7,022 bases of DNA from an uncultured Opitutia bacterium (GCA_903910245.1 CAIVYX010000077.1:1-7022), one strand, 5' to 3'; shown: positions 1 to 6,960, counted from the stretch's first letter. The notes: generated by a model not told the origin, from the sequence alone. A program made the numbers and translations.

Positions 1-9
1 CAGTCTTAA

Positions 10-84
10 GGCGCGGTAGCCAAGTGGTAAGGCCGGGCTCTGCAAAAGCCCCATGCGTCGGTTCAATTCCGACCCGCGCCTCCA
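10..84 (+). tRNA. tRNA-Cys (anticodon GCA), CCA encoded
   Basis: This is a cysteine tRNA folded by eye into a full cloverleaf. The 7-bp acceptor stem pairs 10-16 with 74-80. The D stem pairs 19-21 with 31-33. The anticodon stem pairs 35-39 with 47-51, enclosing loop CTGCAAA with anticodon GCA at 42-44. The T stem pairs 57-61 with 69-73 around loop TTCAATT. The variable region is short (52-56), so this is a class I tRNA. The discriminator base is U at 81, the usual cysteine identity base, and CCA is encoded at 82-84. The gene points towards argG and ends about 10 nt before a shared terminator hairpin. Its promoter lies outside the window, since only 9 nt precede it. Confidence 0.97.
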
Positions 85-87
85 GTT

Positions 88-130
88 TAAAACAAGAAGG
101 GCGTCCCGAACCGGGACGCCCTTCTTCTTT
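88..130. terminator. Bidirectional intrinsic terminator between tRNA-Cys and argG
   Basis: A perfect 15-bp inverted repeat pairs 94-108 with 112-126 around a 3-nt loop. Read on the plus strand, the arm ends in CTT repeats and continues as CTTTCC, giving a moderately T-rich tail for the tRNA transcript. Read on the minus strand it is followed by GTTTTAAAC, a short T run suited to stopping the arg operon. The hairpin starts 18 nt after the argG stop and 10 nt after the tRNA CCA, so one element probably serves both convergent transcripts. Hairpin strength is seen directly; use in both directions is inferred. Confidence 0.88.
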
Positions 131-143
131 CCTGAGACTGACC

Positions 144-1400
144 TTAGCGGACCGTCTTGCTGAGGTTGGCGACGCCGTTGACCTTCGAGTTCACGCGCAG
201 GCGCAGGCCGTTGAGGCGGATGAAGCCCGTGGCGTCGTCCTGGTTGTAAGCCTTAGTCGGATCCGCTTCCATCGTGGCGATGTGCGGATTGTAGAGCGAA
301 CGCGGGCTCTTTCGTCCGGCGACGTAAACGCAGCCCTTGTAGAGCTTCACACGGACGGTGCCGGTGACGTTGCGCTGCGACTCGGTGATGAGGGCCTGGA
401 GAGCGAGGCGCTCAGGAGCATACCAGAAGCCATTGTAGACGAGCGTGGCGTAGCGCGGGACGAGCGAGTCGCGCAGGTTCATCACCTCGCGGTCCATAGT
501 CAGAGATTCAATCTGCCGATGGGCGAAGTGCAGAATGGTGCCGCCCGGGGTCTCATAGACGCCGCGGCTCTTCATGCCGACGAATCGGTTCTCGACCATA
601 TCGACGCGGCCGACGCCATGGCGGCCGCCGATCTTATTGAGGGTGCGCATGACGCCGAGGGGGTCGAGCTTCTTGCCGTTGACGGCGACGCAGTCGCCCT
701 GGCGGAACTCGAGTTCAGCGTACTCGGGCTTGTTCGGCGCATCTTCCGGGGAGACGGAGAGCTTGAACATGGCCTTGTTCGAAGGATGGAAGGCGTCCAT
801 CCACGGATCTTCGAGGATGCCGGCCTCGAACGAGATGTGGAGGAGGTTGCGATCGGATGAGTAAGGCTTCTTGGCACTGGCCTCGACCGGGATCTTGTTG
901 TCGGCACAATAAGCGATCATCTCGGCGCGACCGGGGAAGTCCTTACGGAAGGCTTCGTTACGCCAAGGGGCGATGATCTCGAGATCAGGGGCGAGAGCCG
1001 CGCAGGTGAGCTCGAAGCGGACCTGGTCGTTACCCTTGCCGGTGGCACCGTGGGCGATCGCGGTGGCGCCTTCCTTGCGAGCAATCTCGACCATACGCTT
1101 GGCGATGAGCGGGCGCGCGATGGAGGTACCGAGGTAGTACTGACCTTCGTAGATGGCGCTGGCCTGCATCATCGGGAAGATGAAATCGCGAGCGAACTCG
1201 GCCTGAAGGTCGTCGACGTAAAGCTTGGAGGCACCGGTCTTCATGGCCTTCTGCTTAAGGCCCTTGAGTTCGTCTTCCTGGCCGATGTCGGCGCAAAACG
1301 CGATCATCTCGGCGTTGTACTTGTCCTTGATCCAGGAAAGGAGGACTGAGGTGTCGAGGCCACCGGAGTAGGCTAGGACGATTTTCTTCTTCTTGCTCAT
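144..1400 (-). CDS. argG: Argininosuccinate synthase
   Basis: This cytoplasmic enzyme joins citrulline and aspartate using ATP, giving argininosuccinate, AMP and pyrophosphate; it is the penultimate step of arginine synthesis. The 418-residue protein has the normal family length. The N-terminal pyrophosphatase-type nucleotide loop AYSGGLDTS is at residues 10-18. The second family signature, GATGKGNDQVRFE, is at 118-130. A conserved PYSSDRNL stretch is at 179-186, before the C-terminal multimerisation part. The start is ATG, followed at once by a basic run (SKKKK) and the first beta strand, so no upstream extension is needed. It is the last gene of the cluster, 17 nt after argF. There is no Shine-Dalgarno motif; the spacer is TTTTCCATCCCACTAAT. 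A terminator hairpin follows 18 nt after the TAA stop. The frame is intact and the assignment secure. Confidence 0.98.
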   Translation of the reverse strand: MSKKKKIVLAYSGGLDTSVLLSWIKDKYNAEMIAFCADIGQEDELKGLKQKAMKTGASKLYVDDLQAEFARDFIFPMMQASAIYEGQYYLGTSIARPLIAKRMVEIARKEGATAIAHGATGKGNDQVRFELTCAALAPDLEIIAPWRNEAFRKDFPGRAEMIAYCADNKIPVEASAKKPYSSDRNLLHISFEAGILEDPWMDAFHPSNKAMFKLSVSPEDAPNKPEYAELEFRQGDCVAVNGKKLDPLGVMRTLNKIGGRHGVGRVDMVENRFVGMKSRGVYETPGGTILHFAHRQIESLTMDREVMNLRDSLVPRYATLVYNGFWYAPERLALQALITESQRNVTGTVRVKLYKGCVYVAGRKSPRSLYNPHIATMEADPTKAYNQDDATGFIRLNGLRLRVNSKVNGVANLSKTVR

Positions 1401-1417
1401 ATTAGTGGGATGGAAAA

Positions 1418-2365
1418 TTAGCCGCGGTGGGCGGCCAGGTGAGCGAGGATGGCCTTCTGCACATGCAGACGGTTCTCGGCTTGGTCAAAGATGATACTCT
1501 GCTTACTCTCGAGTACTTCGGCGGAAACTTCTTCACCGGGGTGGGCCGGGAGGCAGTGCATGAAATAGGCTCCGGGCTTGGCCGAGGACATCAACTTCGC
1601 GTTGACCTGATAAGGCTGCATCGTGCGCAGGCGCTCGGCCTTTTCGGCCTCCATGCCCATGCTCACCCAAACGTCGGTGTAGACCATGTCGGCACCCTTC
1701 ACGGCGGCGGCGGGGTCGGTCGAGAACGTAAAGGTCTCCGGCAGTCCATCCTTCTTCAGCTGAGCGCGGATCTCGGCGCCAGGCTCATAGCCCGCGGGAC
1801 CGGAGAGCGCAATCTCGACTCCGAGGGCGGCGCCACCGAGCACGAAGGAGTTGGCCATATTACACGCGGTGTCGCCAAGGAAGGCGACCTTCTTGCCCTT
1901 GAGCGAGGCGGCGTACTGTTCCGGGCGGCCGGGCGCGTAGCGTTCGGCGAGCGTGAACATGTCCGTCATGAACTGGCACGGATGCAGGAAGTCAGACAGC
2001 GCGTTAATAACCGGCATCGTGCCGCACCGGGCAAACTCCTCGAGCAGGCTGTGCTCATGGCAACGGATGACCATGCCATGGAGGTAACGTGAAAGGACGC
2101 GCGCGGTATCCGCCACGGTCTCACCGCGCGAGATTTGCAGATCGTCGGCATTGAGCATCACCGGCTGGCCGCCTAGCTCATGGAGGCCGACCTGAAAGGA
2201 GACGCGGGTACGGGTGCTCTTCTTGAAGAACATCAGGCCCCAGGACTGGTGCGCGAGGGCGACGGCGGCGGCCTTGCCCCGGCCGGCCTTAAGCGCCGCA
2301 GCCGCGGCGAAGACCTGAGCCGTTTCGGCCGGACTTAGGTCGGTCTCCTTTAGGAAATGACGCAT
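1418..2365 (-). CDS. argF: Ornithine carbamoyltransferase
   Basis: This enzyme transfers the carbamoyl group of carbamoyl phosphate to ornithine, making citrulline in the cytoplasm. The 315-residue protein matches the usual length. The carbamoyl-phosphate loop KKSTRTR is at 48-54, HPCQ at 128-131, the ornithine loop DVWVSMG at 231-237, and the catalytic HCLP at 270-273. The SMG loop argues for true ornithine as substrate. Acetyl- and succinylornithine carbamoyltransferases carry a different, proline-containing loop there, and ArgJ next door supplies free ornithine. I chose the ATG at 2365 because it opens the typical N-terminus MRHFLKETDLSP. A longer reading begins at a TTG at 2449, overlaps argD by 16 nt and adds 28 unconserved residues. 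Two oddities are GDTACNM at 164-170, where E. coli ArgI has GDARNNM, and FFKKST where FEKxST is usual. It starts 68 nt after argD with no Shine-Dalgarno motif. Confidence 0.96.
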   Translation of the reverse strand: MRHFLKETDLSPAETAQVFAAAAALKAGRGKAAAVALAHQSWGLMFFKKSTRTRVSFQVGLHELGGQPVMLNADDLQISRGETVADTARVLSRYLHGMVIRCHEHSLLEEFARCGTMPVINALSDFLHPCQFMTDMFTLAERYAPGRPEQYAASLKGKKVAFLGDTACNMANSFVLGGAALGVEIALSGPAGYEPGAEIRAQLKKDGLPETFTFSTDPAAAVKGADMVYTDVWVSMGMEAEKAERLRTMQPYQVNAKLMSSAKPGAYFMHCLPAHPGEEVSAEVLESKQSIIFDQAENRLHVQKAILAHLAAHRG

Positions 2366-2433
2366 CTCGGAAAGCGTTTGAACATAGGCTGCAAGCCCTG
2401 TTTGGACAGCGGAAAATAAGGGCGAAAAACCGC

Positions 2434-3654
2434 TCAGGCGGCCTTCCAACCGCCAAGGACCTGACGCAGGATCGCCACAGCCTCGGCCAGCTCCTCGGGC
2501 GAGGCGTTGAGCGGAGGCAGCAGACGCACGGCCACCCCGCCCGCCGGAGCGGTCAGGATGCCGGCCTCGCGCAGGGCAGCGACGACGGGAATCGGGTCAA
2601 TATTCAGGATGACGCCGACCATGTAGCCAGCCCCGCGGACTTCCTTCACGAGGTCAGGGCGGAGTTGGACGAGTTTGTGGAGTTCGGCATGCCAGCCGAC
2701 CGAGCGTTCGGTCACCTTAGCGAGCAGCTGTTCGGCTTCGATGATCTCGAGGACGGCCAGACCCGCGGTGGCCGCAAGCGGTCCTCCGCCGAAGGTGGTG
2801 CCATGCGAACCGGCCTGGAAAAGGTCGTCATGAGGCGGCGCCATCCAAATTGCGCCGATGGGGAAGCCGCCGCCGAGGCCCTTGGCCATGGCAATCGCAT
2901 CAGGCTTTATGCCTGCAAACTCGTAAGCGAAGAACTTCCCGGTCCGGCCGATGCCGCACTGAATCTCATCGATCATGAAGAGAACGTTGCGTGCGCGGCA
3001 GAGCTGCTCGACGCCGCGTAGGAATTCGGGCGTAGCCGGGTTCACGCCACCTTCGCCTTGAATCGATTCGATCAGGACAGCAGCGGTGGTCTGGGCGTCG
3101 ATGGCCTTGTCCCAGGCCGCGAGGTCGTTGAGCGGCACGGCGGTGAAGCCGGACAGCAGCGGGCGGAAGCCTTTCTGAATTTTCTCCTGAGGCGTGGCGG
3201 ACATGCCGCCGAAGGTGCGGCCATGGAAAGCCTTCTCGGCAACGATGACGCCGATGCAGGCGCCCTCGGAGCCGGACTTGCGCTGACCATGGAGGCGGGC
3301 GAGTTTCAGTAGGCCTTCGTTGGCTTCGGCGCCGCTGTTACAGAAGATGACGCGTCCCGGGCCACAACGTAGTGCGAGCGCATGGGCTAGCTGGCCCTGC
3401 GGTTCGTTCCGGTAGAGATTGCTGACGTGGACGAGCTTGCCGGCCTGCTCAGCGATGCGCTTCACCCAGTGAGGGTGGGCGTGGCCGACGGCGTTGACGG
3501 CGATGCCCGAGGCGAAATCGAGGTAGCGCTTACCGGCGGCATCCCAGACGTGCGTCCCCTGCCCCTTCACGAGCGTGATGGGTGGAGCGCCGTAGTTATG
3601 GGCGACATTATCCGCGTAGTTCGCGGCGGTAGGATCTGTGGAGGGACCGTTCAT
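2434..3654 (-). CDS. argD: Acetylornithine aminotransferase (class III, PLP-dependent)
   Basis: This enzyme converts N-acetylglutamate 5-semialdehyde and glutamate to N2-acetylornithine and 2-oxoglutarate, using pyridoxal phosphate. At 406 residues it has the family length. The phosphate-binding SGAEANE is at 107-113 and the cofactor-stacking FHGR at 143-146. The Asp of FMIDEIQ (Asp229) should contact the pyridine nitrogen. The Schiff-base lysine is Lys258 in AMAKGLGGGFPIG, and the TTFGG/GPLA segment is at 286-294. The ATG start overlaps the argB stop by one base (TAATG), which suggests translational coupling. Class III aminotransferases overlap in substrate, so succinyldiaminopimelate or ornithine aminotransferase activity is possible on sequence alone. 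The position between argB and argF makes acetylornithine the main substrate. No Shine-Dalgarno motif precedes it. Confidence 0.96.
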   Translation of the reverse strand: MNGPSTDPTAANYADNVAHNYGAPPITLVKGQGTHVWDAAGKRYLDFASGIAVNAVGHAHPHWVKRIAEQAGKLVHVSNLYRNEPQGQLAHALALRCGPGRVIFCNSGAEANEGLLKLARLHGQRKSGSEGACIGVIVAEKAFHGRTFGGMSATPQEKIQKGFRPLLSGFTAVPLNDLAAWDKAIDAQTTAAVLIESIQGEGGVNPATPEFLRGVEQLCRARNVLFMIDEIQCGIGRTGKFFAYEFAGIKPDAIAMAKGLGGGFPIGAIWMAPPHDDLFQAGSHGTTFGGGPLAATAGLAVLEIIEAEQLLAKVTERSVGWHAELHKLVQLRPDLVKEVRGAGYMVGVILNIDPIPVVAALREAGILTAPAGGVAVRLLPPLNASPEELAEAVAILRQVLGGWKAA

Positions 3655-4535
3655 TAACCGTGGACGATTTCGGTGCCGATACCCTTATCGGTGAAGACCT
3701 CGAGCAGGAGCGCATGCGGGACGCGTCCGTCGATGAAGTGCACGCGGCGGACGCCTTCCCTCAGGGCCTTAACGGCGCTATCGACCTTCGGGATCATCCC
3801 GCCGGAGATGACGCCCTTGCGCTTGAGTTCATCGACTTCGCTGACCTTCAGCGTGGTGATGAGGGAGGTAGGATCCTTCTCGTCGGCGAGTAGGCCGGGG
3901 ACGTCGCTCATGAAGATAAGGCGGCGGGCGCGGAGCGAATTGGCCACCGCGGCGGCAGCGACATCGGCGTTCGTGTTGTAAGCCTGGTCATCAGCGTCGA
4001 GCGCAATGGGCGACACGACTGGCAAGTAGCCGTCAGCGAGTGCCTTCTTAATGAGCTTCGTCTTCACGAACTTGATATCGCCGACGAAACCGATGTCGAC
4101 CGGCTGGCCCTTGTCATCAGCACCGAAGAGCTTCTCGCAAAGATTGACGTGGTTGCCCGGCATGCCGAGCGGGTTGGCACCGCGGGCCTTGAGGGATTCG
4201 CAGATCTGTCCGTTGATCTCGTTGTTAAGGGTCTCTTCGACGATCTTGACCGTCGCGGCGTCAGTCACGCGCATGCCGCCCCGGAACTCGGATTTGATGC
4301 CAGCCTTGTCCATGGCTCGGGTGATGGCCTTGCCGCCACCGTGGACGACGACGACCTGAATGCCGACGGCGGCCAGGAAGGCGATGTCCGTGGCGACGCG
4401 GTCGCGTCCGTCAGGACTCGGATCATCCATGAAGCTACCGCCGTACTTCACCACGAAGGTGGAGCCACGGAACTTGTGGATATAGGGAAGCGCCTCGAGA
4501 AGGACCTCGGCTTTTTGCGTGGCGGGAATGCTCAT
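3654..4535 (-). CDS. argB: Acetylglutamate kinase, likely arginine-sensitive type
   Basis: This amino-acid kinase phosphorylates N-acetylglutamate with ATP, the committed step of the pathway. The 293-residue protein has the lysine strand VVKYGG at 28-33, the glycine loop VVHGGGKA at 63-70, the substrate motif NTNADVAAAA at 187-196, and GGMIPKVDSA at 245-254. The N-terminal stretch AEVLLEALPYIHKF forms an extra helix before the first strand, and the C-terminus ends FTDKGIGTEI. Both resemble hexameric, arginine-inhibited kinases such as the Thermotoga maritima enzyme, so feedback control by arginine is likely but inferred. The start is the ATG at 4535. An in-frame ATG at 4712 would add 59 basic, unconserved residues lying mostly inside argJ, and no start codon lies between the argJ stop and 4535. 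The 50-nt spacer carries no Shine-Dalgarno motif, only CTCCTTCCC. The stop overlaps the argD ATG. Confidence 0.97.
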   Translation of the reverse strand: MSIPATQKAEVLLEALPYIHKFRGSTFVVKYGGSFMDDPSPDGRDRVATDIAFLAAVGIQVVVVHGGGKAITRAMDKAGIKSEFRGGMRVTDAATVKIVEETLNNEINGQICESLKARGANPLGMPGNHVNLCEKLFGADDKGQPVDIGFVGDIKFVKTKLIKKALADGYLPVVSPIALDADDQAYNTNADVAAAAVANSLRARRLIFMSDVPGLLADEKDPTSLITTLKVSEVDELKRKGVISGGMIPKVDSAVKALREGVRRVHFIDGRVPHALLLEVFTDKGIGTEIVHG

Positions 4536-4585
4536 CTTACGGGAAGGAGTGTCGAGATTGCGGACGGGTGAGTAAACGGAAAACC

Positions 4586-5815
4586 TTACTCGCTCTTGTT
4601 GTAGTTCACGTAGCCGTCGGTGAGGTCGGCGGCCAGGAGCCGGAACTTCGCATCGCCGAGGTTGAGCTTGAGCCGGACGACGAAACGGGCGGCCTTTACG
4701 ACCTGCTTCCATTGGGGCTTGTTCTCGGGTAGCGGCTTGCCGCCGAGGACGGCCGGGACGTCGTCGTAATAGATGTCCAGCTTGGCTTCGTCGAGGCCGG
4801 TACGGGCATAGCCGGCGGCGTCGGCGAGGCGGCCCCAGTTCGGGTCTTCGCCGTACCAGGAGGACTTCACGAGGAGAGAGTTGCCGATCGCGCGGGCGAT
4901 CTTCTCGGCGTCGGCACGGGTGCGGGCGCCTTCAATCTCCACGGACACGACCTTGGTGATCTTCTCGCCGTCGCCGACAATCTTCTCAGCTAGCGCGAAG
5001 CAGACCTTATCGAGGGCATCTTGGAAGAGGGCCTGGAGGGCGGCGGGGGCGGAGGCTCCTACGGACACGCCCGAAACGCCGGAGGCGAGGAGCAGTACGG
5101 TATCGTTGGTGGACATATCGCCGTCGACGCTGACGCAATTGAACGACTGATCCGAAGCGGACTTCAGGGCCGTCTTGAGCTCCGCGGGCGAAGCGGCCGC
5201 GTCGGTGCAAACGAAGGCCAGCATCGTGGCCATGTTGGGCTCGATCATGCCGGCGCCCTTGGCGATACCGGCGATGGTGACAGTCTTCCCTTCCCAGACG
5301 AAGCGGGCGGTGACGGATTTCGGACGGGTGTCAGAGGTCAGGATAGCGTTGGCGGAACGCACGCCTTCGGTGGCGGCGCACGAAAGACGGGAGGCCGAGA
5401 CTTTGATACCCTCGGCGACCTTGGCCATGGGGAGTAGTTCGCCGATACGGCCGGTGGAGCAGACGAGAAAGGAGTCGTTCGGGGCGCCCACGGCGGTGGC
5501 GGCAAGCTTCGCCATCGCGACGGCGTCAGCATCACCTTGGGCGGCCGTGCAGGCGTTGGCGTTGCCGCTATTGCCGACGATGCCACGGATCTTGTCCGCA
5601 GAAACGGCGAGCACCTGCTGGCAGAAACGTACCGGGGCGGCCTTCACGTCGTTGGTGGTGAAGACGCCGGCGGCGGCACACGGGTGATCGGCGACGACGA
5701 GCGTCAGATCGAGGCGGTCGAGGCCCTTATTACGGATGTCGCAACCGGCAGCGCCGACGCGGAAGCCGGGCACGTCGGAGACGCCCGGCGAATCATTGGT
5801 GAACTCGATGGACAT
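4586..5815 (-). CDS. argJ: Glutamate N-acetyltransferase / ornithine acetyltransferase
   Basis: This enzyme moves the acetyl group from N-acetylornithine to glutamate. It releases ornithine and regenerates N-acetylglutamate, closing the acetyl cycle. The precursor of 409 residues is self-cleaving: the GMIEPNMATML motif places the cut between Ala196 and the nucleophile Thr197, giving roughly 20.5- and 22-kDa halves. The oxyanion-hole pair is Thr121-Gly122 in STGRIGELLP, and GNSGNANACT is at 81-90. Whether it also uses acetyl-CoA (bifunctional) cannot be read from these motifs. No argA or argE lies here, so a bifunctional enzyme would be the simplest supply of N-acetylglutamate. The C-terminus ends YVNYNKSE, slightly shorter than the usual YVxINAxYxx end that contributes to the active site. 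It starts 6 nt after argC with TTTTCC directly before the ATG and no Shine-Dalgarno motif. Confidence 0.97.
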   Translation of the reverse strand: MSIEFTNDSPGVSDVPGFRVGAAGCDIRNKGLDRLDLTLVVADHPCAAAGVFTTNDVKAAPVRFCQQVLAVSADKIRGIVGNSGNANACTAAQGDADAVAMAKLAATAVGAPNDSFLVCSTGRIGELLPMAKVAEGIKVSASRLSCAATEGVRSANAILTSDTRPKSVTARFVWEGKTVTIAGIAKGAGMIEPNMATMLAFVCTDAAASPAELKTALKSASDQSFNCVSVDGDMSTNDTVLLLASGVSGVSVGASAPAALQALFQDALDKVCFALAEKIVGDGEKITKVVSVEIEGARTRADAEKIARAIGNSLLVKSSWYGEDPNWGRLADAAGYARTGLDEAKLDIYYDDVPAVLGGKPLPENKPQWKQVVKAARFVVRLKLNLGDAKFRLLAADLTDGYVNYNKSE

Positions 5816-5821
5816 GGAAAA

Positions 5822-6871
5822 TCAGCGAAGGCCTTCGGACTCGTCCCAACCCATCATCAGGTTGAGATTCTGGACCGCCTGACCGCCGGCGCCCTTCAGG
5901 AGATTATCGATCACCGAGGTGATGATGAGATTGCCCGTGCGCGCGTCGGCGACGACGGAGCAGGCGACCCGGTTGGTATTTGCAACGTGCGCGGTATCAG
6001 GAAACTCGCCGGACTTGAGCAAGGTCACAAACGGCCGGCCGGCGTAGGCCTGCTGCCACACGGCCTCGACCTGGGCGACGGTGACGCCAGGGGCGGGCAC
6101 GACGATGGTCGTGGCGATACCCCGATGCATCGGAGCGAGGTGCGGATTAAACTGGACCACGACTGGCTGGCCGGCGGCCACGCCGAACTGCTCCTCGATC
6201 TCGGCGATGTGCCGGTGACCGGGAATACCGTAAGCCTTGAGCGAGCTGTCACGCTCGGAGAACAGGAAGGCCACGTCGGCCTTTTTGCCCGCGCCGGAGA
6301 CGCCGCTGTACGAGTTGATGATTAACCGGCCCGGCTCAGGTTTGAGCAGGCCCGCGCGCAGGAGCGGCACGAGCGGCACCTGGATACTGGTCGGGTAGCA
6401 ACCCGGACAAGCGATGAGCTTCGCGGATTTCCAAGCGTCATCGGTCTGCAGTTCCGGGATGACGTAATGAGCCTGCGCGACGAGCGCCGGCGCCGGATGG
6501 TCATGGCCGTAATACTTTTTGTACAAGCCAAGGTCGCGCAAACGGAAGTCGGCGGACAGGTCGAGCACCCGCTTACCGGCCGCAACGAGCGGCTGGGCGT
6601 ATTCGGCGGCGATGCCGTGCGGGAGGGCCAGGAACCAGACGTCCACGTCGGACTTCGCGCACTCCTCGGGGGAGGACGCGGAGAAGACCAAGGTGGGGTC
6701 GACGACACCACGGAGGCGCGGGATCTCGTCGGCCACGGACTTGCCGGCCAAGGTGCGAGAGCAGACTGCGGCGAGCTTGACCCGCGGGTGGCGGGCTAGG
6801 ACGCGGACGAGCTCCTCCCCGGTGTACCCGGAGGCGCCGACGATGCCGACCTTGGTCAGGTTTTGGGACAT
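5822..6871 (-). CDS. argC: N-acetyl-gamma-glutamyl-phosphate reductase
   Basis: This enzyme uses NADPH to reduce N-acetylglutamyl phosphate to N-acetylglutamate 5-semialdehyde. The 349-residue protein starts with the dinucleotide-binding GIVGASGYTGEEL at 9-21. The catalytic cysteine is Cys158 in the signature ACPGCYPTS (154-162). The catalytic histidine lies in GHRHIAEIE (218-226). SYSGVSGAGKK at 187-197 and FNPHLAPMHRGI at 241-252 are also typical of the family. It is the first gene of the arg cluster, 113 nt after the rpsI stop and 59 nt after that operon's terminator tract, so it probably has its own promoter. The ATG at 6871 starts directly before the first strand, and no Shine-Dalgarno motif lies upstream. 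The leader is pyrimidine-rich. Confidence 0.98.
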   Translation of the reverse strand: MSQNLTKVGIVGASGYTGEELVRVLARHPRVKLAAVCSRTLAGKSVADEIPRLRGVVDPTLVFSASSPEECAKSDVDVWFLALPHGIAAEYAQPLVAAGKRVLDLSADFRLRDLGLYKKYYGHDHPAPALVAQAHYVIPELQTDDAWKSAKLIACPGCYPTSIQVPLVPLLRAGLLKPEPGRLIINSYSGVSGAGKKADVAFLFSERDSSLKAYGIPGHRHIAEIEEQFGVAAGQPVVVQFNPHLAPMHRGIATTIVVPAPGVTVAQVEAVWQQAYAGRPFVTLLKSGEFPDTAHVANTNRVACSVVADARTGNLIITSVIDNLLKGAGGQAVQNLNLMMGWDESEGLR

Positions 6872-6930
6872 GGCTTGAGAGGATAGGTGGGTTGGATGAC
6901 GAAGTGATGGCGGGACACGGCGAACTGGGC
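6872..6930 (-). promoter_or_regulatory. Leader/promoter region of the arg cluster; possible -10 TATCCT
   Basis: This 59-nt gap lies between the rpsI terminator and the argC ATG, so the operon promoter should be here or overlap the terminator. No clear -35/-10 pair stands out. The best -10-like hexamer is TATCCT at 6885-6880, 8 nt before the ATG. That would fit a leaderless or very short-leader argC mRNA, but no TTGACA-like box sits 17 nt upstream. I found no palindrome like an E. coli-type ARG box, no T-box and no leader peptide. The assignment is weak. Confidence 0.25.
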
Positions 6931-6960
6931 AACAAAAAGGCCCCGGGGTGCCGGGGCCTT
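6931..6960 (-). terminator. Intrinsic terminator after rpsI
   Basis: A perfect 10-bp stem pairs 6951-6960 with 6937-6946 around a 4-nt loop. On the minus strand it is AAGGCCCCGG, then CACC, then CCGGGGCCTT, continuing as TTTGTT; with the two stem T's this makes a TTTTTGTT tract. It sits 24 nt after the rpsI stop. The opposite strand has no T run after the stem, so it should act on minus-strand transcripts only, separating the ribosomal protein operon from argC. Confidence 0.93.

Noticed and set aside
24..860. Plus-strand 278-codon open frame antisense to argG
   Set aside because: It begins inside the tRNA gene, runs through the terminator hairpin and lies opposite a clear argG. It is a by-product of GC-rich codon usage; the peptide shows no recognisable family.
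1427..2092. Plus-strand 221-codon open frame antisense to argF
   Set aside because: Same shadow pattern, and the opposite strand has intact ornithine carbamoyltransferase motifs.
1418..2365. argF as an acetyl- or succinylornithine carbamoyltransferase
   Set aside because: The SMG loop of true ornithine enzymes is present, and ArgJ provides free ornithine.
5537..6325. Plus-strand 262-codon open frame across the argJ/argC junction
   Set aside because: It is antisense to two well-supported genes, has no ribosome site or promoter, and its composition is that of reverse-complemented GC-biased codons.
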